Below are positions 48,434 through 60,172 of a stretch of DNA of 64,000 nt, piece after piece (within the stretch, counting starts at the first letter, position 1; each line of letters starts with the position of its first letter). The notes under the pieces were generated by a model. It ran no database searches. It worked only from the letters and a program-made list of their open reading frames with translations, and was not told where the DNA came from. Where the stretch lies: contig WBMV01003161.1 of NCBI GenBank assembly GCA_013396655.1, forward strand, positions 240,274 through 304,273, given 5' to 3'. Origin of the DNA: Campylorhamphus procurvoides. Taxonomy: Eukaryota > Chordata > Aves > Passeriformes > Dendrocolaptidae. The translations under genes and the position numbers were made by a program.

Positions 48434-51400
48434 CTGGAAGAAAGAAGAGTCACTATGCATGTTAAAGGACAAAAGGGCATCAGCTACATTAAAACAGGGG
48501 GCTTCATTATTGTTGGGTCCAGTTGTTATTGCCCAAAGTTGAATGAGTGTGTAGTGCACATGTTGGGGCTCTCTTTTTACAAATCATGACACCAGACCCA
48601 CGTTCACCCTTAGTCTCTTCTTGTGTCCTGGTGAAACATGATTTTTTTTGTCCTCCAGGGAGGAACACCTGCATCAGCAAAGCAGGGGAGGGCTTCCCTT
48701 CAGACCTGGCATAGGGGAGGGAGGAGGAGGTTTTAATCCTTCCCAGCAAAGGAGGCCTGTGAGCCTGGGAAAAGCTTCAGAAGTAGTTATTGTCTAAGGT
48801 GGTGTAAGTCATTGTATTGCCTCACTTTTATATGCAAAGTATTTATGGATCTGTCCCTAAATGACCTTGTTTCTTATTCCTGGTTCTCAAAATGCCGGGC
48901 TTTGATTTTCAAGTGATCATGGCTTTACTGACATTATTATTGTGTTGTTAATTAAATAAACTGGTGTCATCCATTTGTAGCGCAAATACTGGCAAGCAGG
49001 ACTTTATTTTCAGTGGCAATGAGCCTGCTCCCTGATAGCACTGGTTGGGGTGAGAGGACACAGCTCTGCTGCTGACAAGTGCACACTGCATATTGTTTTC
49101 CCCAGGCATATTTTTGGCCAGGGTGCATGTCAGGAACTGCACCCAAACGCATTTTAGGTGAGATTCCAGCAATGTTTCTTCCAGCACTCCTGCAGCCTCT
49201 TGCCCCACACCCCACGGTTCTGAGCACCCCTGTGGTGGGTGTTGCAATAGCTCCTATGCTATTTAGGGTGCTTTGAACTGGAAAACACACCCCAAAGACA
49301 CTGTGGGACCCAGAGGAGATTCAGGATCTGGAGTGTGTGGCAGTGGTCCTGGGTGGGCTGGTACAAACATGATGGATCCCACTGTGAGGATGAGGGTGCT
49401 GCAGCTGCTTGGGGCAGCAGTGAAGGATGCACTGTGGCCCCTGTTCTGTGCAGGGGTAGCAACTCTATACCTTGGGTTGAGCCTCAGCCAACTCATCTCC
49501 CCTGTGCCTTGTGTTGGGTGGTTAGGATAACCTGAGGATGGCTTGAAAAGTCAGTTCTACCTGATCCAGCCTCTGGTGCCTCTTTAATAACTCTTTTTCA
49601 AAAGGAGACTGCAATTTCTTTGCCTCTTCCTCTTCCTTCTTTTGTTTGATAAGCAGGTCTCGCCGTCGGTGCTCAAGCACCCGCTGCAGCTCTGGCTTGC
49701 TCTCCACACCCAAACCTCTGTGGATAAAATGCAGATAAAACAGGGTCAGAGAGCCTACACCCTGGGGTGTAACCACTGCCAGCCCAGCAACCCCAAAACT
49801 CTTCTCATTCCTAAATGGAAACAGGAGAGATCTGGTCCACAGACCAGCCCTGGTCCACAGGTCCATCCACGAGGTTTGAGGGTGTCACCTACTGCAGGGA
49901 TGGTGCCTTGGGCTGCCTGCCTGGGCTGGGCATGGTTTGCAGTCCCTGTATAGTGCATGTGGTGCTGGAAGTCCTGCAGATCCCACTGCACTGGGGTACT
50001 ACAGCGTTCTGGGCCGGGTGTGGGAATGGGACCTTCCGTGGGCTCCCGCTGTTACTGGTTTTAATGGTGTCAGGTACGGATTTAGCCGCGTTGACATTTG
50101 AAATAATGCCGATTTTTTTCCCACCAGCAGGGGTAGTCATTGGTCTGCAGTAATTGTCCTGGCAGCTCCTTCCCTCCCTGCGGATCCCATCTGAAGCTTT
50201 GCTTCGGAACCGAGGGCTGTTGATGTGGATAGTTTGGGTCATGAGGCCAAAATGAAATGTCCTTTTCTCCTGGAAGCCAGAGGGTTTGCTCATGGCACAG
50301 GTGCCTGCCTGCCCTTTGGCTGTCTGAAGCATCTCAGGTGAATCACTGTTCTGTGAGGGGTGGCATGGGTAAGGAGATGTGGCAGGGCCATGCAGGCAAG
50401 GCATAAATATGTGGTCAAGAGATGGAAGAAACCCTCTGAACGAACTTCAGAAACCTCACACTTTGGATATTGCCATGCCTGAATTTAAACACTCAGATTC
50501 ACCTCCTGCAGCTGACCCTGGCCACCTGCCCACCAGCTTCTGCCTCACTGGGAGCATCCAAGGCGTGGTGGATGGTGTTTGGTGTTTGGTGTTCTGTGGG
50601 TGAAGGTCTGGTTTGAGGAGAGGAGGGGCTAAGGGCTTGCAGTGGGTTGGGGAGTGCTATTGATGCAAAACTCCTCCTCAGCACCTGGAGGTCTCTGCTG
50701 GCCAAAGGCTGGTTGGTTTCAGCTGAGGTCGTTTGAAAGCAGAGACACCAAACCCCGCGGGCTTCGGATTTCTCGGCAGGCTGGGAGGTGCTGAGGTGGT
50801 ACCTCACATCAGGAGAAACCGAACTGGCAGCCAGGAGGGGGAAACACTCTCCTAATCAGCAAACCAAACCTCTGTTCTGTCACAACATGGCTGGGGACCG
50901 GTGCTTGCATCCTTCCAGTGCCAGCTTTAATGATGCCTCCTATTGTAATTTCTTTTTTTGCTTTATGACAGGACAAACTTCACAGCAACATCAGTGAAGG
51001 CAGCCGTAGCCTTGGCCTCAGAGCTTTCATGGTGGTTTTTCAAGGCAGGAACAACTTGGATGCTGCAAAATTGCTTTTCCCAAGGCTGGAGAGAAGGCAA
51101 ACCTGCCTTGACTTGCTGGAGACACAGCGTCCAATGTTGCCTGTGGATTTGTTACTCTTCTTTGATTTAATCAGCGTGTGTCGTTAGTGCCCAGAGGTGT
51201 TGACTAAGATAAGGATTTTGTTACACAAGCTGCTGATTTGAGTTTCTCCTCCCTGCTGTCTGAGGGAAAAAACCCAACCAAAACAGGTACAGGAGCAAGT
51301 CATAGATCCTTTTCTCCTCTACTCCCCTTTCTCCCTCTATAGTAACATGTAGCAGGAAGCAAAACCGGTGCATTTGAGAGTGACAAGAAACCAGCAATGA

Positions 51401-52974
51401 TGGGTTATTGTTTGCAGTAGGGTTTGTTTCATATACTTGCTGAAAAATTGTTGGGAGGTCAGAGCCAAACCAGGTTTGACTGATGCATGAGAGGGGTCGG
51501 GAGGTGCAGGATGGCTGTGCTGGAGCTGCCTCCTGCCAGTACCTGATGGCACACGTGGATGGAACAGTGGCAGGCACAGAACTGGAATACAAAGAGGTGA
51601 TGTACTTTGTGTTGCCACTGTGGAGTGCAGCTCAGCCCGGTGCCGTGGGGTCTGCACCCCGTCTGCTGCCATTCGTCTCTGCTGCTTCTGTTGCAGGGAT
51701 TTCTTGTTTGTCTCTGCCATCTTTTGTAGACTGGAATAATGTTCTGCGAGATTAAAGCCAATGCTGGTGGGTGACCCTTTAAACTGAGCAGTATCACTAG
51801 GGAGGAGATGGTCACTCTCAAGGCAGAGAGTTTTAAAAATATCTGGCTGGTATAGTTACCTCTGCCTTGATGCCAGAGAATGGTCCCTGTAATTCTTCTG
51901 ATTCTGGGAAAATCAAATCAAACCCAAGCCCAGCCAGTGCCAGTATTGATTAATGCACCCCACTGGCAGGCTTGATTGTTCGCTGAATTAATATATGTGT
52001 CTGGTCCTCGTGATGACTGCAGTCCTTTTGAACAGAGGCTGTGCTCCTTTTAATTAGGCGGCCAAAGAGCTCTTGTGTCAGGGTATTTCAGGGCATTTGA
52101 AAAATGTCAATATAAAGCCAGCAGATTTCTTGCTGTGCTTAAAAGCCTCTGAGCTGAATATGGTTTTATTGCACTGATGTTCAGAGAGTTGCCACAAAGG
52201 AATGATATGGTTGTAGGTTCTCAGTCATCTGTGTGATTTTCCTGGTGTTGTATTTGTGCCCCCAAAAAGATAAATTGTGGTGACGGGGTAGGAAGTCAGG
52301 GATATGAATTCTAGCCTGCCTTTACCCATTTGATATTTAGGGAATCAGTGATTAGCCTCCTCATACAGATGATCTCACCCTGCTGCTCCCCCAGCTTTCA
52401 ATGTCTTCATCCAGCCTGAATCTCTTCCTGCCTCTGGGGCAGAATGCTGTACATTGCTGGGGACTTTGCAAATCAGTGGGGGAGATACAAAAACCAGAAA
52501 ATCTTTCTGTGACACCAAGAAAGGGCTATAGGGATGCCATGCATCTTCTGGTGCTCGTGGCTCTGAAAAGTGTGAGCTGATGCATCAGGATGGCAGAGCA
52601 GGGGCATTTTGTGCTGCTTTTGTTTTAAAAGAAACTGTAACATCAGAGAAAAGGGGAAAGGTCTGCAGCAAGTTTTATGTTTACAAGTGAAGGGATTTAT
52701 CCTGCCCTTCCAGAGTGTCACTGTCACCTGTGCCTCAGCTCCTCAGGTCCAATGGCTCATCACCTCTTGGGCTGTTCTAGTAGCAGGCTGTTACCTCCTC
52801 TTACCTTTTGTGATTCATGAGCAGCTCTCTGTGCAGCTCTTGATGGCTCTTCGAGGCTTTTACAGGATTTAGGAGCTTTTTAGGTTTGATGAGGTCTGGG
52901 TTTCCATCTATGTAATCTGGGTGAGTCAGGATATTCCCACCATCTGGTCGCTCCCGTTGTATTTCAGTGTACAT
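48326..52974 (-). CDS. FAM107A: FAM107A (DRR1/TU3A), actin-associated stress protein
   Basis: Three coding exons, 52805-52974, 49561-49717 and 48326-48433, join to 435 bases and encode 144 residues, the same length as human FAM107A. The single family domain (DUF1151) covers most of the protein: [13 protein letters not shown] at the N-terminus, [20 protein letters not shown] (about residues 29-48), then [20 protein letters not shown] and a highly charged helix likely to be coiled coil (residues about 65-110), then [17 protein letters not shown] near the end. FAM107A binds and bundles actin, is induced by glucocorticoids and stress in brain, and is often silenced in tumours. The start is chosen by homology (human MYSEIQRER) and lies only five bases inside its exon, so the 5'UTR must come from exons further upstream. 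The last six residues differ from human. Confidence 0.97.
48434..49560 (-). other. FAM107A: FAM107A intron between coding exons 2 and 3
   Basis: 1.1 kb with no recognised feature. Confidence 0.85.
49561..49717 (-). CDS. FAM107A: FAM107A coding exon 2
   Basis: One base completing an arginine plus 52 codons, [20 protein letters not shown], the Lys/Glu-rich [13 protein letters not shown] helix and [11 protein letters not shown]. Acceptor is atccacag, donor is cag|gtagaa. Confidence 0.97.
49718..52804 (-). other. FAM107A: FAM107A intron between coding exons 1 and 2
   Basis: 3.1 kb. A 171-codon open frame on the gene strand (49889-50404) lies close upstream of coding exon 2 but resembles nothing I know. 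The rest is unremarkable. Confidence 0.75.
52805..52974 (-). CDS. FAM107A: FAM107A coding exon 1
   Basis: 56 codons plus two bases, [40 protein letters not shown] and [11 protein letters not shown]. Donor is aaaag|gtaaga. The minus strand has ttctctttcag ending at 52980, so the exon holds only five untranslated bases before the ATG. Confidence 0.96.
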
Positions 52975-52979
52975 TGATG

Positions 52980-55900
52980 CTGAAAGAGAAGAGAGGTGTT
53001 TGCATGAGAAGTCTCACCGTGCTTGGTGTGGGAACCTGCTGGAGCTCTCCTTCCCCAGGCAGGACAGAGAAGAGATTGTGCCTGTCCCAGCTGCTTGACA
53101 CCCGTGTCAGTGTCTGAGTGCACGTGCCTTCGTGTGCTGGTGTGGGTTTTTTAGAGGTTTTAGAAAACATTCCCTTTGTGTTGTTGATAAGACACATATT
53201 AATTGGATCAGTTAAATTACTTGCCAGCCACTCGCTTCAGTGGCTGCACCATTTAGTGCCAAGGATTAATTAATGCAGGATAGGTCTAACTAAAACTGGA
53301 AGCAGCCATGGATGTGGACTGTGCTGAGCTGCTGCTTTGGGTGTCCTGGCTGAGCTTGTCAGTCCCTTAACACAAGGGGATGCTGTGGGATTTGAATGGC
53401 TTCTGGAACAGTGGCTTGAGGAAGTGCTGCTGTATTGAAACCTCTTGTCAAGGAAAGATTTTGCTGATATCCTGCTGACCTATTCATCAGGATCGAGCCC
53501 AGTGCCAAGAAAAGCATCATTCACCCATGCAGTCTGGGCTCATGCTGTAATAATTTGTATGTTGGATGTAAGAACAAGAGCCCACTGTTTTGGAAGGGAT
53601 GGCAGCTTGGATTTCAGGCAAACCACAGGGCATGCTCTCTGTTGGTGTTTTCCAAGTCCTTTACATTTTCTCTTTACAAAAAACCCTACACAAAGTGAGT
53701 GCAAAGCACAAGTTATAAGACAAACTCCATGTGGTGGGCTGCGTCTTTAAATGCGGAGCACAGTAGGTCTGCCTTCAATTATTCAGTGTACGGTCTAATC
53801 AGGGGCTCAGAAAGAGCAATTTATTCCTGACTATTCACTTGAACAATTTGGAAGTTTACCAGTAAGAACAAAAAGTCCCAGCAAAAGAGTGTGGGCAGCT
53901 TCATGTCTTTAAATGTCTCATTATTAAAGTATTTTTTGGGGCCTAGTGTGAAGTTACACAGGTTGATGGAACAGCAAGGAAAACAGTTGTTTAGTAATGT
54001 TGCCTCTTTCTCGTATTTCAATCTCATATATAAAAGGAATAAAACCTTTTAAAAAGAGAAATCAATAAAAAAAGGCAAGAGAAAGCAGGCTAGGTCATTC
54101 TTTCATAGTCAGTAAGCACTTATCAAATGTGAGGTGGATTGCAATCAAACAGGATTGTGTAAGGAATAATGCTGCTGAAGAAATGATTCAATATCAAACA
54201 ACTTCTCATTGAATGTTAATGTGGCCAGTGCCCTACTGCTTTGGGAACAAAAGGAAACAAATCAGAGCTCATTACAGGAGTGTAATTGGGGTGAATAGTT
54301 CGGTACATATTTAAAGGGCACTTGGAAGCTGGAACCAGTGATTTTTTGTATCAAATTATTTTCCTCTAGGATCACACATCACTGCTGGCAAGAAGGGAAA
54401 GTGGCGTGGTTTGATGTTTGGTGGCAAGTGCCAGGCGGACTTAAACCCCCGCAGGGCTGGACTCCTCAGGCTGGAACTGAGGGCTCAGAGTCACCTTCCT
54501 GAGAGATGCAGGGACTGAGGAACAGCCAAGGGTTAAGGCAGCACAATTTTGTGGCTAATTCTTGTTAGATGAAAGCCAGGTTTTGAACAATGAGAAAAAT
54601 ATATCAGATTTTCACTGGGATAAAATTACTTTGGCTTTTTTTTTCTTGTACTTCTTCCCTTTTCTGTTCTTTTTTTTTTTTTAATTTTCACACGAGAAAA
54701 GGCAGGCAAAAGACAGGGGAGGAAGGTACAAAAGCAAAGGTTTGTTTTGGCATGAATGAAATGGTTGAGCTCCTATTTCAAATGGCAAAACTATGTCTTC
54801 ATTCTTCAAACAAAAAGTCTCTCCATGGAGTAACATATACAATGCCAGGTGTTTTTGGACAGCTATATTACTGGACTAACCTCAATGCCACTGTGTCTTC
54901 CCATCACCCTTTCTGGCTGTTCCTGTGCTGTTGTTTAATCCAAAGCTGCCTCCAGTGACACAGATGGCCACACTTGCTTGTGTGCTGAGCACCAAATCCT
55001 GATGCATGTCAGGAGATGGGGCATATCCATCTTGGATTTGTCCATCTTAAATCCACCTGTTGTGCTCTGCTAGGGGATAATGCAGCGAGTGTGGAAGGAG
55101 ATTATGCAGCCAACCAAGCCTGAAGGACCAACCTGGATGCTGAAACTCAAGTGACTTCGGTATTTTTTTCTGTACCAAGTAGCTCTCAGGTCCTGTTGCT
55201 AAGCTTCCAGCTCTTGGGACACTGGAGTAGTGCTCTACTTATAAAGTACTGTTTTCATCCACTCCATGATGTGTGGGTTTCCTTTGGCAACTCAGGAGTG
55301 GGAGTCCCTTCTTCCCTACCACAAGACCCAGATTCCAGGTGATTCAATTGGGATAGGCTGTCCCTACACCCATCAGTGTATAACCCCATGGCACAGTGTC
55401 ATCCAGCCCTTCAGTCTGGTCTGGTGATGTTTTCTCCAGACACCCAGGATGGTCAGAGGAAGGACCCCCTTCCATTTGGGGGGACCTTCTGCTTATGTAG
55501 CATTTTGGGGGAGCACTGTGGTGAGCCTGGAGGTTTAGAATAGCCTAATGTGGTTATTTCCAGACTTCAGCAATCTAATGTTGCATGGCTGAATCTTGTA
55601 AAGAAGCAGCAATTTATCAATTTATTTACTGAAAGCAGATGGGGAACTTTTCCCTGAAACTAGGACAAAATAAATAAAAAAAACCCCAAACTGTGAAGGG
55701 AGGAGTGGGAGGACCTGAAGTGGGCTGGAAGCATTTCTGGCCAGGCACTGCTAAACCTGCATGCAAAAATCTTCCTGGGGAGTGCAGTTTGCCTGAACAA
55801 TACTGTGGGGGCCAGGACACAGCAGGTAGTTCTGTGCTTGGCTTTCATTTTGCTAGATGTGCCTAGGGGTGTACAGACACACACCTTGAGGGTTTGGCTT

Positions 55901-57900
55901 CCAGTGGGTGTCTGTACTGCTGCCCCGGGGACTGGAAGGAGCCTTGAACCTCACTACAAGAATAGCACTTTAAACTTTCAGAAACCCTCAGTCTGGAAAA
56001 ATTCAAGGAATGTCTTCATTTGCACTGAGCAGAAAAAGAAAAATGAGGATGTAAAAATGTTGCTGCACCCAAAACACAGTTATGCTGGGAGTAAGGACAG
56101 GGCATCCTTTCTCCTGCAGGTTGGCAAATAGGGACCCAGTGTAAAGTGTTTCTTGGGGAGTAGATCTATCATCTTCAAGACCTGATGTAATTCATGTCTG
56201 TGTAAAGGGAGACAGACTGCTATCAGACTGGTTTTTGTCATTATTTATGGTGCTGGAGATGTAAATCAAGCCAGGTCTCTGCAGTGGATTTACAGCAGGG
56301 TGTCTGTTTTTGCATGATTCAGCCGTAGATCAATGAACAAGGCTCTGCTCTGGCATCTCCCTGGCCACCATCATAAATCAGCAAAAGGTGTTGGACATTT
56401 TTATATTGTTCTTGGCAAGATATAAACAAAAAAATACATGTGGATGTTAATATCTTCTGCTGTACTGAGAAAGTCAGTGTGACCTTTTAAATAGATCTGC
56501 TTTGGAGTGTTGGTTATAAAAAGTAGCTTTGTTTTCTTCAACATAGACTTTTGCTTCCTTTTAGATATTTTCCCTTTCCTCATTTCCAGAACCTCGAGGC
56601 TTTCTAGAGAAGGTGCACTTCCAGCTGCTTTTCTGTCAGTAAAAGACAAGACTGCCAGGATGAGGATGCCACAGACCCTGGCAGATACTTGGACTTTACA
56701 TATGTAATTATCTTTTCTCTCAACCATATCTGTGAAATGAGCTCCCAGTCTTGATTAGTTTTCTAAGAGACCCCACAGGGAATTTTCAGCATCTTTGATA
56801 TGGTCCAGAGACCAGCCACCCTCCTGCCCCAGGGTATGGGGTTGACTGGAGGAGAAAACTGACATTTTAATATCTTGTTCTGTTCTGACCTAAAACAAAG
56901 CCCAAATTCCTGCTCAGACTGCCTGGAAATGCTTATAAATCCCCTAGTTTCTGGCAGAGTTGCAATAAAATCATCAGTCTGAAATCCTGAGGCATATTGT
57001 TTTCACTTCTGATAATGCTCAGCCCCAGTGATTTTGGGGAACTGGATACCAGGCAGCTTTGGTGTAATACTAAATGCTTTCAAATTTTGTAAATCTATGT
57101 TGAATATACTTGACTAGGAGCATAACATGAGGTGTGTTGCTGAGGCTGCTGAGTGACTTTTGCACAGCCCAGAGCAAGGAGAAAGGTTTTAGCTTGCTCC
57201 TGGAAAGGAGGAGGAAGAGGAGGAGGAAGAAGAGAAGTGAAGTGAAGGACTGGCTCATGCCCAGGGACATTGGACACGAGGGTTTGGCATGGCTGGAGTT
57301 GAGCTACACTTCCCTTACAGCTTCAGCTTTTTGGTTTTCCCTCAGTCAGAGGAGATGCCCTTCACAGAGCATTTATTTAGGATTAAGCAACTTGTCTTTC
57401 AGTGTGGGTTCCCCTGTGAGCCCCTGTGCATTGGGGCTCTTTGCTGCTCCCTGAGCTGCCTCTGGCAGTCTGCTCTACTGTCCTGTCGGGATGGAAATAA
57501 TCCCCAGGAATGTTAAGGGGATTAACAGTCCTGGAAAGGGCAGGTAACCTGAGGGGCTGCCTACATGGCTACCGCTGTTCTTTACAAGGGAAGAAACTTA
57601 AGAGGTCGGAAACAAAATTAATCCATAGCTGTTGGGTTAGAAAGCTGTAGGGTGGCGGTCTGGGCTCCTGCCCTGCACCTCTTTACGTGTACCTGCATAA
57701 GAGAATGGATGGTACCAGACACCAGCTGCTTTTTGCAGGTTTTCATGTGAAGTGCCTCCTCTCCCTGACTTTTGTTTTGCCACGCTCTCCTTGACATCCT
57801 GCCTCCTGTGACATGCTTGCCTTTACCCTGCACATCCCTCCACCCTTTTCCATGCCACCTGCATCCTTAACCTGCAAAGCTCTCAATGCTGCCTGATGCA
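52980..57900 (-). other. FAM107A 5' intron or upstream region, proximal part
   Basis: Nearly 5 kb without a recognisable exon on either strand. AT-rich around 53800-54400, with a GGA-rich tract at 57207-57240. Confidence 0.5.
57207..57240 (+). repeat. Polypurine GGA/GAA tract
   Basis: Run of gga and aga triplets with no pyrimidine for about 34 bases; a simple repeat. Confidence 0.85.
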
Positions 57901-59428
57901 TCACAGGTCAGTGTTCAGCTTTAGTTGAAATACAGAAAGCAAACATAGTTCACACTGTTTTATTTCTGCTGTGTGTGTCATTTGAGAACTGATTTTTCAA
58001 CTAGAGCATCTCAGGAGAGGTTTGTCAGTAGTGCCAGATGACCAAACTGCTCTTGTTAAAATATTGTATAGGCATCCTTTTCTGGGCAGAGAATGGGCCT
58101 CTGTGAAATGCCATCCACACAGAAACAGTCAGAAGGCATTGTTTTGGGAATGGGATGCATACTCAGAGGACACTGCTGTCTGTAATTATGTGAGACCCTG
58201 CCACTTGGTAGAAGGGATGAGACTGGGCAAAAACCTCAGGGACGTCCCGGGTCAGAGCCCTGGATCTGAGTTTGTAAAACCACTGACCCAAGATGTCAGT
58301 GTTAAAAATGTGGTTAGAGGCAAGAACCTCTGGTTTCTGGATGCCTGGGATTTATTCATGAATGTGTCTTTATTAAAGACCCAAGAGATTAATGAAGGGC
58401 TGCTGAAAGCAGCTGGTCATACACGTCCTGCCAGTCAGGTGGCTGCAAAACCAACACATCAGTACAGGTCAGCAGAGTTTAAAACTATTTACACAAGCCT
58501 GGGAAATAATGTGAGTTTCTGACACTTTTAACTGCAAGTCATGGGGAGGAAACTTTGCCTTTTCTGGGCTACAGACCCTGATAGCATCTGCTCCCTGGGG
58601 AGCTCTCCTTTCCCTGGGGGTGAGAGTGCCATCCCTCACAGCCTTCTTGGGGGCCTGTCCTCACTACTTGCAACAGTTTGTACATGCAGGTGGAAGTGTG
58701 TGGGATCTTATAAACTGTTACTTTTAAGCACTGGCACACTTCTATCGATTAACCAGAAGTTAACTTTTTTTATTTTTTTCATTTTAGGGTCAATGCTTTT
58801 CCAGAGTCTGAAGTGGAGCTGGAGTTTGCTCTACACCTTTTCCTGTGAGAATGTAGTGTCAGAAAAAGTCGTGCTGTTTGTTAAGTCCTACAAAGAATGA
58901 AGCTGAAAGTTTGTCTTTTATTTTGGATTCTTCAATTGATGGCACTTGCCAATTTGCATGATTTTTCTAGTGTTAATGAATTGTTTTGTAGAAACACAGA
59001 ATAGCTGGGTTGGCAACATGAGGCAGGGAAAGAATTGCATTTTGGGTCTCTGAAAGCCTCAAAGCTTTGTGTGGTGACAGCATCTTCCAGGTGTGTGCCT
59101 GTGTTGTGGAGGATTTGCTGCCAGGAGGATGAGAGGTTTGACCTCAAAGTCAGCACTTGCTTTAGGAAGCCCCTTTCTGCATGGTCGGTGGGTTCAGGGC
59201 AGAGTGAGGCACCCAGGTGCCAGCTTTGGTGAGTCAGATGTGGGTGCTGCCTAAGGGGGAGGCTCACAGTGCCTGGACACCCTTTGGTGAGTGAATTCCT
59301 GCAGCTGAGCCTGCAAAATGCACTTTATCACCCCAGCTAATCTATGTGTTGCTGTCACATGGCTGAGCCCAGAACAAAATACCTGTAATTCATATTAGCT
59401 GAATGACTGCTGTGGCTTATAGCCCTGG

Positions 59429-59472
59429 TGATGGATGATGATGAGGTTAATAGTGATGATAATAATAATAAT
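59429..59472 (+). repeat. GAT/AAT microsatellite
   Basis: gatggatgatgatgagg followed by gatgataataataataat; an interrupted trinucleotide repeat. Confidence 0.85.
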
Positions 59473-60044
59473 GTGAGCCCAAAGATTGGCAGATGGTAAC
59501 CATCACCCTCTCTGGGTGAGATGACACCAGCTCCCATCCTCACTGTGATTTTTCTCTGCTCTGGCTCCTGCCATGCCAGCACCTCAGGAGCATCTCATAC
59601 CAATGGACCTGGCACGCTCCACTGTGCTTGTCACCAGGCGACCATATCACCGATAAATGATATCTCTGCTCTGGAAAGGAGGCAAAGAGCCTCTGTCTGC
59701 TTTTAATCTATAGTTTTAAATAATTAAACAAGGCTAATTCTGGTATTTATAATGCAATAGGGTGAGTGTAACTCGATGTGGCTGCTGAGGGAAGCAGCTC
59801 CCAGCTATCATGTGGCTGCCTCGGGGCAGCAGGCGTGTGCAGCCCGGGTCCGCTCACCTTCACTCAGCCCTGAGGGTCAGGAATAAACCCCACGAGGTCA
59901 CGGGGTGAGAACGGGAGAGAAAACCCTAATGGAAATGTAAAACAGGGCTAGGAGACACATCCCTGCAGCTCCCAGCACCACTGCCACGTGTCACCACTGT
60001 TCCTACCTCTCCCTCTCTGCTGAGTGCATGCTGGAGATGGGGCT

Positions 60045-60172
60045 TCTCACCAGTACAGCCAGTGCTCCCCACCAGTACAGCCCATGCTGCTCACCAGTAC
60101 AATCTGAGCTCCCCACCAGTACAGCCAGTGTTTTCCCACTGGTATAGCCAGTCTGCCCAGTTCAGCCAGTGC
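60045..60172 (+). repeat. 22-bp minisatellite
   Basis: The motif accagtacag recurs at 60049, 60071, 60093 and 60115, an exact 22-base period, with unit close to accagtacagccagtgctcc plus two bases. Two more decayed units follow (actggtatagccagt, gttcagccagt). Confidence 0.9.
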
